From Phaeobacter sp. A36a-5a (GTDB lineage Bacteria > Pseudomonadota > Alphaproteobacteria > Rhodobacterales > Rhodobacteraceae): DNA of 64,000 nucleotides. Shown here piece after piece: positions 19,364 to 28,239 of the stretch. Each line of letters opens with the position of its first letter. The stretch's first letter is position 1. The notes beneath the pieces were generated by a model, which had not been told where the DNA came from, did not search any database, and saw only the letters and a program-made list of their open reading frames with translations. The stretch lies in assembly GCF_037911135.1 (NCBI RefSeq), contig NZ_JBBLYU010000004.1, forward strand, positions 283,617-347,616, written 5' to 3'. The position numbers and the translations under genes are program-made.

Positions 19364-21525
19364 CCATCGCCTCTAGGTACAATTTTTGAAAGCGCACTCA
19401 GAAAATCTTCCGGGAGGGCATCAGTGGAAAGTTCCCCCTTATTGATCTGTTCAATAATGCTAGAGAAATCGGATACGCTTCTATTGATTTCCTTTTGCTC
19501 GGCTTCAGATCGATCCCGATGAATTCTTCGCATTTTCTTGATTTCTTCGGCGTTCGGGTAACTGAACTTCAGGTGGAAACCTTCGGCAGCAATTTTTTCG
19601 AACTCAGCACTTAGCTTTTCGCTGGCGGCTCCAACACCATATACTCTTACCCAAGCGCGGGACCGAGTTATAGCCGTGAATAGCGTATTTCTCTTCTTAG
19701 CCAACTCAAGTCCAGCAAAGCACTCGTGTGAATTTAGTACATAGACCATGGCCGCCTCATTACCCTTTGCTCGGTAAATGTGGGAAACGGCTATACTATC
19801 ATCAACAAATATTTCATCTCGGCTGGAATTGACACCCGCCAGATGTGACTGAATACCTCTGTTCATGAGCTCACGAAAAACTACGGAAAATTGACTTTTT
19901 GAGGTGTAGGCATTAGGTAGAATGATCAAAATATCTCGGGCGAGAAGTTCATCTGCTAGAAGGTTTTTCTCAATATCAGCGGCAACCGATTCAGCTTGTT
20001 TTTGCGCGCTTTCAAAGCTCCGAAACTGAACTGCGTCCTCTGGAGAGATAAGTGCCCTTTCAGGATCGGAGAAAAATGCAGGCGAGCACTCTGGTTTGCG
20101 CTTCAATGAAACACCTTTTCCAAGGGCAAGTTCGCCTTTTGCCGTCTCGTAACCGATCTCCTGCCAAAGTGCCGGTTCGTCAAAGATTTGAACCAAGCTT
20201 GGTGTCGATTCTGATGGGGCTTCGCGTGCAATTCCGAACCCAAGACCATGTGCAACAGTCAAAGCCCATGGTGTATTTCTGTAGCAGACAGGAAGTACGA
20301 TATCTTGAGGTGGTCGATTTGGGTCCTTTCTCAACTGCACCAAAGGCTGACCTTCGCTGTCGTTGCCAAAGAGTGCTTCAGGAGAGGGCATGCTGTATTC
20401 GCCGAGGTTCTGCAGCTCGTCGTATGCCCAAACAATCCGTTTGGGTGCTTTGCATACTGAGTAGGCCATTCTAAAGAACGAAACCGGTAAGTCTTGCGCT
20501 TCATCGATCAGTATCGCGTCAAAAAGCTCGGTAGGATTGTCGAACTTCTTTAGGGCGGTCAACAACTCGGTACAGGCCCCGTCAAAGCTCTCCTTTCCAT
20601 ATTTTCGATCTGCGGCACTCCATGTCAGCGGCTCAACATCATGAGCTCGTGCTGCTTGAGAATAAAAGCCCGGCTCGGATCGACTGCCCCAGCAATGGAA
20701 AATGTGAATTTTTGACCAGTCTGGTTCATCTTTCTTCGTCTCATACATAAAGCGACGAACTAGATCTTTGAACTGTTGCTGTAGAGCGCGGCTATAATAA
20801 GTGACGGCAATATCCCAGTCTGGATGACGCGCGTGTAGGTAAGCGGCCTTCAAGGCTAGAACAATAGTCTTGCCTGATCCAGCTAGACCTCGAATCCGCT
20901 GTGGGCCTTCTGGGTATGCAATTGCAGACTTCTTCTGCCACGAATCTAGGTTTGCTACACCTGCTTCGATTTTCTTTAAAACTGCGCCGCGTGAATCATC
21001 CCTACCAACGTTGAGCCTTTTGTTATTAGGTTTGATAGTCGTTACGCGTTGAATCGTGGCATTAAGAGACGCCTCATGATCCTCGCTTACACTCGGAAAT
21101 GCCTTGATGATTTCGAGTAAATTTTCGGGAGATGCATGCAGAACGTCTTCATCATCTACTTTGATATCGTCGGAGAAATAAGTGATTATCTGAGGTTTCA
21201 GAACTAATTCGCGACGTTTAACTAGATTTTTATTATCGAAGAGCTTTGAGTTGATGTTCCGAAAAATTTCGTCTTGACGGTCAAGCAGTTCCTCAACCCA
21301 CTCGTCGTGGTGGGAAATCCCCTGTATCGGTGCTGTCAGGTCAAACAACACGAGTCCATGTTCACGAGTTACAAGCAGAGCGTCAGCGCTGACTTGCCCA
21401 TCTGCGCTATCGAATAGAGGGTAGGCAAAGTATAGCGTCCCTTCTAGGTCGGCTTTCGAAAGCACATCGCGAAGGCTTGTTTCGGCAACTGTTTGACCAG
21501 CGGAACCAAATACAATGTCGAGCAT
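19360..21525 (-). CDS. Superfamily 1 (UvrD-like) helicase with degenerate nuclease-like N-terminus
   Basis: This 721-residue protein has Walker A GLAGSGKT near residue 213, Walker B LIDEAQD, a motif III-like VWAYDELQNL, VCYRNTP, and a UvrD C-terminal part with RAKGNEAAMVYVL and LFTAITRSR. The N-terminal 130 residues resemble a NERD-type nuclease layout (DALLVTREHGLVLFDL), but the expected Glu-x-Lys is replaced, so it is probably inactive as a nuclease. The ATG at 21525 is preferred because GAGGGG lies seven bases upstream; a GTG six codons earlier is less likely. It is coupled to the DUF2290-like gene and lies among repeats, which fits a mobile defence operon. Confidence 0.88.
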   Translation of the reverse strand: MLDIVFGSAGQTVAETSLRDVLSKADLEGTLYFAYPLFDSADGQVSADALLVTREHGLVLFDLTAPIQGISHHDEWVEELLDRQDEIFRNINSKLFDNKNLVKRRELVLKPQIITYFSDDIKVDDEDVLHASPENLLEIIKAFPSVSEDHEASLNATIQRVTTIKPNNKRLNVGRDDSRGAVLKKIEAGVANLDSWQKKSAIAYPEGPQRIRGLAGSGKTIVLALKAAYLHARHPDWDIAVTYYSRALQQQFKDLVRRFMYETKKDEPDWSKIHIFHCWGSRSEPGFYSQAARAHDVEPLTWSAADRKYGKESFDGACTELLTALKKFDNPTELFDAILIDEAQDLPVSFFRMAYSVCKAPKRIVWAYDELQNLGEYSMPSPEALFGNDSEGQPLVQLRKDPNRPPQDIVLPVCYRNTPWALTVAHGLGFGIAREAPSESTPSLVQIFDEPALWQEIGYETAKGELALGKGVSLKRKPECSPAFFSDPERALISPEDAVQFRSFESAQKQAESVAADIEKNLLADELLARDILIILPNAYTSKSQFSVVFRELMNRGIQSHLAGVNSSRDEIFVDDSIAVSHIYRAKGNEAAMVYVLNSHECFAGLELAKKRNTLFTAITRSRAWVRVYGVGAASEKLSAEFEKIAAEGFHLKFSYPNAEEIKKMRRIHRDRSEAEQKEINRSVSDFSSIIEQINKGELSTDALPEDFLSALSKIVPRGDG

Positions 21526-22395
21526 CACTTTCCCCTCAGACACATCAAGACAGTCGTTCTGATGCTGTTAGCCTATGATGTTAAAACCGCAGTCAGCGTA
21601 GGCTGCATGTCTTCTTCTAACGATATTGGGCGCTTACGGCCAGTACGCTACAATCAGAATTTGAGGCATCGAGCAAGCGCTGAAGCCCGTTCGGCCCCGT
21701 AGAACCTAGTTACCGAGCTAACAACGGTATTGGGTCAGGCAGCAAATGCGGCACCAGCGAAAGACTGAGAGGTGACCGACGGCCGCAATGGACTCCAAAG
21801 CAACCGACCTCAATGTCTATCTGGATGTCCGCTTCGGTGACTGCGCGAGGCTTTGCAAAGCCCGCTTCCTGCGCTTCGCTGACGTTTGAGCGAGGTGCAG
21901 CATTGCCATGGCAGATCGGTCAGCGTGGAATGTCCGCTTCCGGGAAATTGCTCGGGATCTTTTGCCCTCGCAGCAGAGTGCCCACTGCGCCTGGCTCGAA
22001 TGTCTTGTTTGGGCTGCCTGCCGTCATTCACACTTGGTGCGGCGATTGCCCAGTCAGAGCCCAAAGCTTCAAGTGCTGCGACTGACACGAAGGGATGCGG
22101 AGCCCAGAAAGCTGCCGCTGCAAAGTTGCGAACCGTGTTCGCCCTTCTGACCTGACTGGCCCAGGGCTGCCATTGATCGGATGTCTCATCGCTACAGCAG
22201 GCCGCCCCGAAGCGGCATTCGCATTCAAGTGGAGCATTTCAAGCCCACCGACACTTCAGCTGAGTTGCCGCTACTCGCTGCAGCCACGTCCAGAGGATTA
22301 GTTCAGTGTCGGGTTTGCACAGTGTCAGCCACTTGGTTTTCATACCAGCTTCAACCAGATTTGCTCAGGCGGCTTCTGAAGCTCTCCGCTTTTCT
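21526..22395. other. Gene-free spacer
   Basis: About 870 bp with no reading frame I can support. Short frames are present on both strands, but none has a ribosome site, a domain or coding-like composition. It should hold the promoter of the helicase operon (near 21530-21600, AT-rich) and the end of the repeat-protein transcript. Confidence 0.5.
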
Positions 22396-24654
22396 CTACC
22401 AGTTGATTGCATCTGAACTATCCATATCGAAGTCTAGGTCGTCACAGAACGTTTCCGCTCCCTCTCTATCATCAGACAAGTTAACTGCCGCATCAGACCC
22501 GTTTTCATCGGTTCCTTCTACTATAGCATCCATCCAGTCTGTACTTTCTTCGAGTTCGAACTCGTCTTCATCATCTGAGTGCAAACTGGAGGAGTTTTGA
22601 CCTTCTTCTAGGCTTCCTCCATTTCCGGGATTGCTGTCGTGATAGCCATCGGCGTCGTTGCCATGACCATTGTTGCCGTCGTCACCATCATCCTGCCCGG
22701 ACTTGTTTCCTTTGCCGCCCCCCTTCCCGGGGTTGCTGTCGTCATAACCATCGACGTCGTTGCCATGGCCGTTGTTGCCGTCGTCACCATCATCCTGCCC
22801 GGACTTGTTTCCTTTACCGCCCCCCTTCCCGGGGTTGCTGTCGTCATAACCATCGGCGTCGTTGCCATGGCCGTTGTTGCCGTCATCGCTATCATCCTGC
22901 CCGGACTTGTTCCCTTTGCCGGATCCCTTCCCGGGATTGCTGTCATCATGACCATCGGCGTCATTACCATGGCCGTTATTGCCGTCGTCACCATCGACAG
23001 CGGGGTCTTCCTCCGGTTCAGAAGTACCGCCGTCTTCACCAGCGGGCTCATCCTCCGGTTCCGAGGTCCCGCCGTCTTCACCAGCGGGCTCATCCTCCGG
23101 TTCCGAGGTGCCGCCGCCATCGCCAGCAGAGTCACCCTCCGGTTCAGAGGTGCCGCCGCCGTCGCCAGCGGGTTCATCCTCCGGCTCGGAAGTGCCGCCG
23201 CCGTCGCCAGCGGGCTCATCCTCCGGTTCGGAAGTACCGCCGCCGTCGCCAGCGGGCTCATCCTCAGGTTCGGAAGTGCCGCCGTCGTTGCCAGCGGGCT
23301 CATCCTCGGGTTCCGAGGTCCCGCCGCCGTCGCCAGCGGGCTCATCCTCCGGTTCGGAAGTATCGCCGCCGTCGCCAGCAGGCTCATCCTCAGGTTCGGA
23401 AGTGCCGCCGTCGTTGCCAGTGGGCTCATCCTCCGGTTCGGAAGTACCGCCGCCATCGCCAGCAGGCTCATCCTCGGGTTCCGAGGTCCCGCCGCCATCG
23501 CCAGCAGGCTCATCCTCCGGTTCGGAAGTACCGCCGCCGTCGCCAGCGGGCTCATCCTCAGGTTCGGAAGTGCCGCCGTCGTTGCCAGCGGGCTCATCCT
23601 CGGGTTCCGAGGTCCCGCCGCCATCGCCAGCGGGCTCATCCTCCGGTTCGGAAGTACCGCCGCCGTCGCCAGCGGGGTCTTCCTCCGGTTCAGAAGTACC
23701 GCCGTCTTCACCAGCGGGCTCATCCTCCGGTTCCGAGGTGCCGCCGCCATCGCCAGCAGGGTCACCCTCCGGTTCAGAGGTGCCGCCGCCGACGCCAGCG
23801 GGTTCATCCTCCGGTTCCGAGGTGCCGCCGCCATCGCCAGCAGGCTCATCCTCCGGTTCGGAAGTGCCGCCGCCGTCGCCAGCGGGCTCATCCTCCGGCT
23901 CGGAAGTGCCGCCGCCATCGCCAGCAGGCTCATCCTCCGGTTCCGAGGTGCCGCCGCCATCGGCAGCTGGCTCATTCTCCGGCTCGGAAGTACCGCCGCC
24001 ATCGCCAGCGGGCTCATCCTCCGGCTCGGAAGTACCGCCGCCATCGCCAGCGGGTTCATCCTCCGGCTCGGAAGTACCGCCGCCATCGCCAGCGGGTTCA
24101 TCCTCCGGCTCGGAAGTGCCGCCGTCGTTGCCAGCGGGCTCGTCTTCTAGCTGGTCAGAATCGCCACGGCTGTTGTGCTGTGTAAGGGGTGCCGCGATTT
24201 CATCAGCGGCAAAGGACACATCCGGATTTTCGCTTGCAACAGGCGATCCCTTTTCTTGTCCGGCTTCGATACCTGAACGACCTGAAATCGGTGCTTCAAT
24301 TTCATTTCCCTGGTCGAAACCTTTGGAATTGCTCCCTGAGTTCCGGGAGCCGCCGGGGCCTTGCTTCTCGCCGTCAACTAAGGCCTGTCCTTCAGGCGGT
24401 GATTGCTCACTGCTATCGGCAGAAGTGTTTTCTACAGCCTTTGCCTTTCCCTCAATGAACCTGTCTGAGAAAGCACGGACCTGTTCAGTGAAATACGCTC
24501 GGAGAGCTCCAACGTTAACCGAAAAGCCCGATGTTTCTGTCACGGATTGGAGGTTATGCTGATCAGGTGCCTGTTGACCCTTTGAACCGGGTCCGTGTTC
24601 TTCCTGAGCAGAAGAACCGGCGTTCTGACCTGAATTTTTGTTGGTGTTGGCCAT
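22396..24654 (-). CDS. Highly repetitive acidic protein, likely type I secretion substrate
   Basis: 752 residues, no signal peptide. After a Ser/Gly/Gln-rich N-terminal 165 residues come about 27 copies of a 14-residue unit (consensus TSEPEDEPAGDGGG). Three full and one partial copies of a 34-residue unit follow (GDDGNNGHGNDADG...SNPGKG...), then an acidic C-terminus ending DLDFDMDSSDAINW. Acidic, Asp/Gly-rich repeats plus an uncleaved acidic tail suit export by the type I system encoded just upstream on the same strand. The protein may be a calcium-binding surface or matrix protein. The ATG at 24654 has GGAG in front. Confidence 0.85.
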   Translation of the reverse strand: MANTNKNSGQNAGSSAQEEHGPGSKGQQAPDQHNLQSVTETSGFSVNVGALRAYFTEQVRAFSDRFIEGKAKAVENTSADSSEQSPPEGQALVDGEKQGPGGSRNSGSNSKGFDQGNEIEAPISGRSGIEAGQEKGSPVASENPDVSFAADEIAAPLTQHNSRGDSDQLEDEPAGNDGGTSEPEDEPAGDGGGTSEPEDEPAGDGGGTSEPEDEPAGDGGGTSEPENEPAADGGGTSEPEDEPAGDGGGTSEPEDEPAGDGGGTSEPEDEPAGDGGGTSEPEDEPAGVGGGTSEPEGDPAGDGGGTSEPEDEPAGEDGGTSEPEEDPAGDGGGTSEPEDEPAGDGGGTSEPEDEPAGNDGGTSEPEDEPAGDGGGTSEPEDEPAGDGGGTSEPEDEPAGDGGGTSEPEDEPTGNDGGTSEPEDEPAGDGGDTSEPEDEPAGDGGGTSEPEDEPAGNDGGTSEPEDEPAGDGGGTSEPEDEPAGDGGGTSEPEDEPAGDGGGTSEPEGDSAGDGGGTSEPEDEPAGEDGGTSEPEDEPAGEDGGTSEPEEDPAVDGDDGNNGHGNDADGHDDSNPGKGSGKGNKSGQDDSDDGNNGHGNDADGYDDSNPGKGGGKGNKSGQDDGDDGNNGHGNDVDGYDDSNPGKGGGKGNKSGQDDGDDGNNGHGNDADGYHDSNPGNGGSLEEGQNSSSLHSDDEDEFELEESTDWMDAIVEGTDENGSDAAVNLSDDREGAETFCDDLDFDMDSSDAINW
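22620..22992 (-). repeat. 102-bp coding tandem repeat (34-residue unit)
   Basis: Three full copies and one partial copy within the repetitive secreted-protein gene. Copies differ by a few bases, for example HDD against YDD. Confidence 0.85.
22993..24150 (-). repeat. 42-bp coding tandem repeat (14-residue unit, about 27 copies)
   Basis: A near-perfect tandem array encoding TSEPEDEPAGDGGG variants. Because 42 is divisible by three, every frame stays open, which creates long false frames on both strands. The interspersed variants (AGNDGG, AGEDGG, EGDPAG, AGVGGG) recur in blocks, which suggests expansion by unequal exchange of multi-unit segments. Confidence 0.9.
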
Positions 24655-24773
24655 TCCTGTGCTCCACAGCACGGCAATTACTGCGTGTCTAAAGTTATTT
24701 CATTTTCAGTGTAATAAACCCTTAATGAGGGTGTTCGCTAAATTATTTTCCCCATTAGGGGCAGTATGCGTTC
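24655..24773 (-). promoter_or_regulatory. AT-rich spacer with two small stem-loops
   Basis: Between the HlyD-type gene and the repetitive-protein gene. On the minus strand there are two small hairpins, CCCC-TAAT-GGGG followed by AAAATAATTT and ACCCT-CATTA-AGGGT followed by TTATT. It may hold a separate promoter for the secreted protein or a processing site; both roles are inference. Confidence 0.4.
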
Positions 24774-26117
24774 TCACGCCTCAGTAAGGGCGCGATCCCG
24801 CAAAACACGCAAAGGCTTGAAGAAATACTCCAGAACAGTCTTCCGTCCCGTCTGGAGATCGGCGGTGACAGACATTCCAGGCCTCAATGGCAAATCCGCA
24901 AAACTCGCGGACTCCTGCGCAAGAAGTCTCAACCTAACCCGATAACGTGCTTCCCCCTGTTCATCCACATTACTGGAAGGAGAGACATGGGTAACCTCGG
25001 CAGGTATGCCCCCGAAACGCGCAAAATCATAAGTCAGCACTTTGACCACCGCTTGGAGCCCCGGAGTGATGTCGCTGATCCTGTCAGCCGGGACTACCAG
25101 CTCCGCGAACATCTCACCCGCGACGGGGACCACCGTTGCGATAACCGCGCCAGCAGCAACCACCTGTCCCGGGTCGGCGACTGTCATGTCCTGAACTCTG
25201 CCTGCAACCGGTGCCAGTATCTCTTCGCGGTCTATGCGAGGACTAAGGCGGGCAACCTCCTTTTCGAGGCTGGCAAGCTCTGAATTGATTTCAGCAAGCC
25301 TCTGAGCTGCAAGCTCCAGCCTTTCAGCTTCACGCTGGACCAAGGCCAATTCCGCTTGGTCAAGCTTGAGAGCCGCCGAGGCAGCTTCGCCGCGTGTTTC
25401 AGCTACTTCCCTGCGAATAGAGGCCAGTACGCGTTTATTGTCATCCAGTGCTGCAGCACTTGCGCTGCCGCTTGCCGCAAGCTGTTCCATCCGTCTGAGT
25501 GACGCCTGTGCAAGCTGCGCCTGATGTTTAAGTTCGGCTAACTCACTGCGCGCAGTTTCCAGTTCCACTCTGGCAAGTTCGGCACGTGAAGCCAGCATAC
25601 GGTTTTCAGCAGAGGCAACACGTTCCTGCATGCTGAAAACATAAGACTGGTCCGCCCAGGGCCCGCCTGAATTCTCCAGGAAAGTCCCGCCTGAAAGCAC
25701 GGCCTGCTGCCGGGTTGCCTCCGCATGCAGGGTCTCTTGGCGTGTATGAAGCCCTGCGAGGGCAGCTCTGGCTTCGTCCACATTTATCCGGACGAGAACC
25801 TGGCCTGCTTCCACTGTGTCACCTTCTCTCACCAGAACCTGCTCTACGACCCCTCCTTCCAAATGCTGCGCCGGGCGTGAGCCATCCAGTGGAAGAACCA
25901 GTCCTTCAGCCACAACCGTTTCATAAACTGGCGTCAACGCGGCCCAAGCGATTGCTGCGGCAAAGGCGCCTCCGATCCAGAAAATCAGAGAACGGGAGAG
26001 CCCATCGTCATGTGGTTCATCAAGAGGGCCGGCAATCGCCAGTCGGCGTTGCATGAGATCATTCTCAAGTTTCTTGTCACTGTACCGGCTTTTCCAAGGC
26101 AGAATGCGGTTTAGCAT
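24774..26117 (-). CDS. HlyD-family membrane fusion protein of type I secretion
   Basis: A 447-residue periplasmic adaptor. One membrane anchor lies near residues 46-66 (SLIFWIGGAFAAAIAWAAL), followed by a split lipoyl/barrel-sandwich domain (GGVVEQVLVREGDTVEAGQVLVR cut by the hairpin) with a long coiled-coil hairpin about 130-290. The C-terminal beta-barrel part has RPGMSVTADLQTGRKT, typical of the HlyD/PrsE family. I use the ATG at 26117, which lies 4 bp after the stop of the upstream ABC gene. It should join the ABC pair to an outer-membrane TolC-type channel, which is not encoded here. Confidence 0.92.
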   Translation of the reverse strand: MLNRILPWKSRYSDKKLENDLMQRRLAIAGPLDEPHDDGLSRSLIFWIGGAFAAAIAWAALTPVYETVVAEGLVLPLDGSRPAQHLEGGVVEQVLVREGDTVEAGQVLVRINVDEARAALAGLHTRQETLHAEATRQQAVLSGGTFLENSGGPWADQSYVFSMQERVASAENRMLASRAELARVELETARSELAELKHQAQLAQASLRRMEQLAASGSASAAALDDNKRVLASIRREVAETRGEAASAALKLDQAELALVQREAERLELAAQRLAEINSELASLEKEVARLSPRIDREEILAPVAGRVQDMTVADPGQVVAAGAVIATVVPVAGEMFAELVVPADRISDITPGLQAVVKVLTYDFARFGGIPAEVTHVSPSSNVDEQGEARYRVRLRLLAQESASFADLPLRPGMSVTADLQTGRKTVLEYFFKPLRVLRDRALTEA

Positions 26118-26121
26118 GTGC

Positions 26122-28239
26122 TCATCTTTCGGGTTTGCCAAAACCGGCCGCAATTCCGGACCGGAGTTTGAGTTCGAAGTCGGCCGCCCGCACATGGCTG
26201 GGACGGTGTGTGGCCATCAGCACTGTCAGGCCGCCCCGCTGACGGGTCAGCCAATTCATGAGAGCGGCTTCCAGTGCGGAATCCATCGCATCTGCAGGAT
26301 CATCCAGGAGCAGGACCCTCGGTTCGCGCAAAACTGCCCGAACTACTGCAAGCGCCTGTGCGGTTCCGCGAGGGATCGTGGCCTGCCGCGCGGCGGTCAG
26401 GCGTGTTTGAAGGCCGTCAGGCAAGCTAGCTAGAAAGGAAGAGAGCCCAAAGACAGCAGATAGTTCTTCCAATTCGCCGTCCGTCGCAGAGGGCTTACCC
26501 AGCCGCAGATTCTGCGCCACGGTGCCATGAATCAACGCTGGTGTCTCCGGAACATGTGCGACCAGGCCGCGCAAGGCACTTACCGGCAGCTGATGACTGT
26601 TCACTCCGCCGATCAAAACTTGCCCTGCCCGGAGCGGGGACAGTCCGTTGATGCAGCGTAAAAGAGTGCTCTTTCCTGCCCCCGACGGGCCAGTCACAAC
26701 TACAAAACTGCCAGCAGGAATCTTGCAAGAGATCCCGCTCAATGCATTTGTGGAAGAGCCTGGATAGCGGCTGACGGCGCGGCGGATTTCTATTGACCGG
26801 TCGACATCGAATTTTTGCGGCGCAGCTTTCTGTTCCTGCTCGTCCGGGAGCTTCATAAGCGCGTCGATTTGCTTGATCTGGCTGCGGAAGTCCGACACAC
26901 GGCTAAGGAGTTGATAGGCACTCTGAATAGGGGCCAGTACACGCCAGCTGATAACCATAGCAGCCAGAAGAGATCCGTTTGTTATCTGGCCTTTCATGAC
27001 AAGCAGCGCACCTGCCACTGCGATCAGCCCTCCAGCAACAGGAGTCGCGGAGGCCGCAACGGCATCAAGCGTGCGCCGCAAAACGGCAACCCGTTGCTGC
27101 GCTCTGGAATTGGCACGCCCTGCCCGGGCCACTGCTGCCAACCAATGATCCTCCTGGCCGTTTGCGTGAATTTGGCCAATGCCATGGCAGACTTCATGCA
27201 CGAGGCCGTTATAATGCGCCCGCGCCTTGCGGGCTTCGCTGGACCGGGCTTTGAGCGAAGGGTAGGTCGCCCAGGCCAGAACGGCGCAAAACAGGCAAAC
27301 AGCCAACGGAATAAGCGCCAGTTGCCAGCTCCAGAAAGCGAGCCCCGCCAGCAGTAAAACTGCAATTGGGATATCAAAACAAACTTCAAGTGCTGAACCT
27401 GTCAAAGCACTGGGTGTCGCCGCGAGCTGCCTGGCTCGCGCCCCTTGCGCCGCAACACTGCTCTGACCTAGACGGTCCATCGGCAAGGACAGGATTTTGG
27501 CAAGAATTTCTGTAGTCGCTAAATAGTCCAACCGGGCTGCGATACGCGCAGCAGTACGAGCACGGATGCGCCGGAATGCAAGATCGCTGACAATCACCAA
27601 CCCCAGGCCAAGTCCGATTGCCGACAGCGTATCTAGAGCTCCTGTCGGAATCACAACACTGTACATGCCGACAATGCCGAATGCTGAGGCTATCGAAATA
27701 GCCGCGATCGCCAGTTTGGTCAGCAGCAGGCGCAGGAACTCCCGCCTCATCGCTGATAGGCGTGATTTGAACCAGGAAGACGGCTGCTCAGCAAGCTCGT
27801 CAGGCCGGTGAAAGGTTACAAGTACGTCACCCGGCCTTGTAAAGGATGCCCTAAGTTCGCCGGAAACAGGATCCACTGCGCGCTTCTGTTCAACATTTGA
27901 AGCGACGTAGGGGTATCCGGCTGCGTCAATCAGTAGAACCGGACCTGTTCCGGTTCGAAGCGCCTGAGAGGTGGCCGGGGTCTGCCGGGTTTCCACCCCC
28001 AGTCGATAGAAGGCGTTGCGCAAGTCCTCAATCGAAAATGCTCCAGAGAAGTGGGGCATCGAGTGAAACAATCCTACGCCGGACTGCACCCATTCCAAAA
28101 TCTCAAGGCAGCGCAGGAACGCAGCCACCATCGGATCCTGTGTTCCCACACCCGGCAGCAACCCTTGCGCGATCGCTCCTTCGAATTGATCCAAGGCCTG
28201 ATCGCGATAGAAGTCGGAACTTGCAGTGACTGAGTTCAT
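26122..28239 (-). CDS. Type I secretion ABC transporter with C39-like N-terminal domain
   Basis: 705 residues. About 1-140 resembles a peptidase-C39-like domain without a catalytic Cys (FSIEDLRNAFYRLGVETR). Membrane helices lie in 170-440, and an ATPase follows with Walker A GPSGAGKST. The signature region, normally LSGGQ, reads IPRGTAQALAVV, and Walker B is VLLLDDPADAMD, with Asp in the catalytic Glu position. The H-loop His is kept (MATHRPS). It overlaps the upstream ABC gene by ATGA (28236-28239) and probably forms a heterodimer with it, exporting the repetitive acidic protein. Confidence 0.9.
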   Translation of the reverse strand: MNSVTASSDFYRDQALDQFEGAIAQGLLPGVGTQDPMVAAFLRCLEILEWVQSGVGLFHSMPHFSGAFSIEDLRNAFYRLGVETRQTPATSQALRTGTGPVLLIDAAGYPYVASNVEQKRAVDPVSGELRASFTRPGDVLVTFHRPDELAEQPSSWFKSRLSAMRREFLRLLLTKLAIAAISIASAFGIVGMYSVVIPTGALDTLSAIGLGLGLVIVSDLAFRRIRARTAARIAARLDYLATTEILAKILSLPMDRLGQSSVAAQGARARQLAATPSALTGSALEVCFDIPIAVLLLAGLAFWSWQLALIPLAVCLFCAVLAWATYPSLKARSSEARKARAHYNGLVHEVCHGIGQIHANGQEDHWLAAVARAGRANSRAQQRVAVLRRTLDAVAASATPVAGGLIAVAGALLVMKGQITNGSLLAAMVISWRVLAPIQSAYQLLSRVSDFRSQIKQIDALMKLPDEQEQKAAPQKFDVDRSIEIRRAVSRYPGSSTNALSGISCKIPAGSFVVVTGPSGAGKSTLLRCINGLSPLRAGQVLIGGVNSHQLPVSALRGLVAHVPETPALIHGTVAQNLRLGKPSATDGELEELSAVFGLSSFLASLPDGLQTRLTAARQATIPRGTAQALAVVRAVLREPRVLLLDDPADAMDSALEAALMNWLTRQRGGLTVLMATHRPSHVRAADFELKLRSGIAAGFGKPER

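Noticed and set aside
22993..24150. Regular repeats that could be mistaken for a CRISPR array
   Set aside because: Units are contiguous with no unique spacers and encode a 14-residue peptide; no cas genes nearby.
22639..24562. Long open frames on the plus strand and in another minus frame opposite the repeat protein (about 500 residues each)
   Set aside because: They are created by the 42-bp repeat, whose length is a multiple of three, so all frames stay open. They have no ribosome site and end or start inside the array.
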